Both the position numbers and the translations under genes were made by a program. This document shows, one piece after another, positions 5,812 through 5,971 of a stretch of 5,971 nt of DNA. The notes under the pieces were generated by a model. That model was given only the letters and a program-made list of their open reading frames with translations, was not told the DNA's origin and searched no databases. Source of the DNA: Desulfobacteraceae bacterium (GTDB lineage: Bacteria; Desulfobacterota; Desulfobacteria; Desulfobacterales; BuS5); contig JAUVKE010000173.1 in the NCBI GenBank assembly GCA_030592105.1, forward strand, positions 1-5,971. Reading direction: 5' to 3'. Every line of letters begins with the position of its first letter. Positions within the stretch are counted from its first letter, which is position 1.

Positions 5812-5971
5812 TTATCCTTCATTTTTTGGGCTAAATAAAACGGCTAGCGTACGAACGGTTCCTAAAGAAAGTATCAATAATGCAAATCCAATAAGATTTT
5901 GCCATATGATTTTTTCATGGGTGTAAAGGATTACTATGAGTTCTCTGACTACAAAAATAATAAAAGGGTCT
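5812..5971 (-). CDS. PsiE-like small membrane protein, C-terminal end (5' part outside window)
   Basis: A minus-strand frame is open from the window edge to TAA at 5814-5812, giving the last 52 residues. The sequence begins DPFIIFVVRELIVILYTHEK, then has a hydrophobic helix (about residues 23-47: WQNLIGFALLILSLGTVRTLAVLF), and ends SPKNEG. The pattern of a helix ending in RELI, a short charged loop with His-Glu-Lys, then a helix with LGTVRTLAV, resembles the C-terminus of phosphate-starvation-inducible PsiE family inner-membrane proteins, whose molecular function is unknown. The family call comes from recalled pattern similarity on a short fragment; another small two- to four-helix membrane protein is possible. 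It is on the same strand as yhaON but 437 nt upstream, so shared transcription is doubtful. Confidence 0.68.
   Translation of the reverse strand, partial: DPFIIFVVRELIVILYTHEKIIWQNLIGFALLILSLGTVRTLAVLFSPKNEG

Noticed and set aside
1..5971. CRISPR array, tRNA, rRNA or insertion sequence
   Set aside because: No regularly spaced direct repeats, cloverleaf-like sequence, rRNA segments or transposase coding sequence were found on either strand.

Overview
The window looks like bacterial chromosome from an AT-rich Gram-negative, most plausibly an anaerobic deltaproteobacterium (Desulfobacterota). That placement is an inference from the type of AAA_27 ATPase, the PDDEXK_9 gene and the style of the intergenic DNA. 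No marker gene fixes the taxon.

Layout. Positions 1-489 (+) hold the 3' end of an AAA-ATPase-like / PD-(D/E)XK nuclease gene. Its stop codon abuts a nested inverted repeat (490-591), which runs directly into the stop codon of a convergent minus-strand operon. That operon has two genes. A metallophosphoesterase of the SbcD/YhaO type (4115-5374) is upstream. A long coiled-coil ATPase of the YhaN type (SbcC/Rad50-like, 592-4113) is downstream. Upstream of the operon, 5375-5811 has no convincing gene but is rich in dyads, hairpins and degenerate heptamer repeats. At the right edge, 5812-5971 (-) is the C-terminal end of a small membrane protein that resembles the PsiE family.

How the genes work together. 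The nuclease and ATPase are one nucleotide apart, and the ATPase's Shine-Dalgarno sequence lies inside the last codons of the nuclease gene. They therefore very probably make one Mre11-Rad50/SbcCD-like DNA end-processing complex. The ATPase should start at a GTG at 4113; the longer ATG-initiated reading frame from 4194 overlaps the nuclease gene and lacks family homology in its first 27 residues. The PD-(D/E)XK gene and the PsiE-like gene are probably unrelated neighbours.

Novelty. I see no clearly new multi-gene system. The most unusual signals are non-coding: the three-tier palindrome that fills the convergent gap exactly, a 16-bp operator-like dyad where the nuclease gene's ribosome-binding site should be, and a perfect 16-bp palindrome containing TATAAT on both strands.
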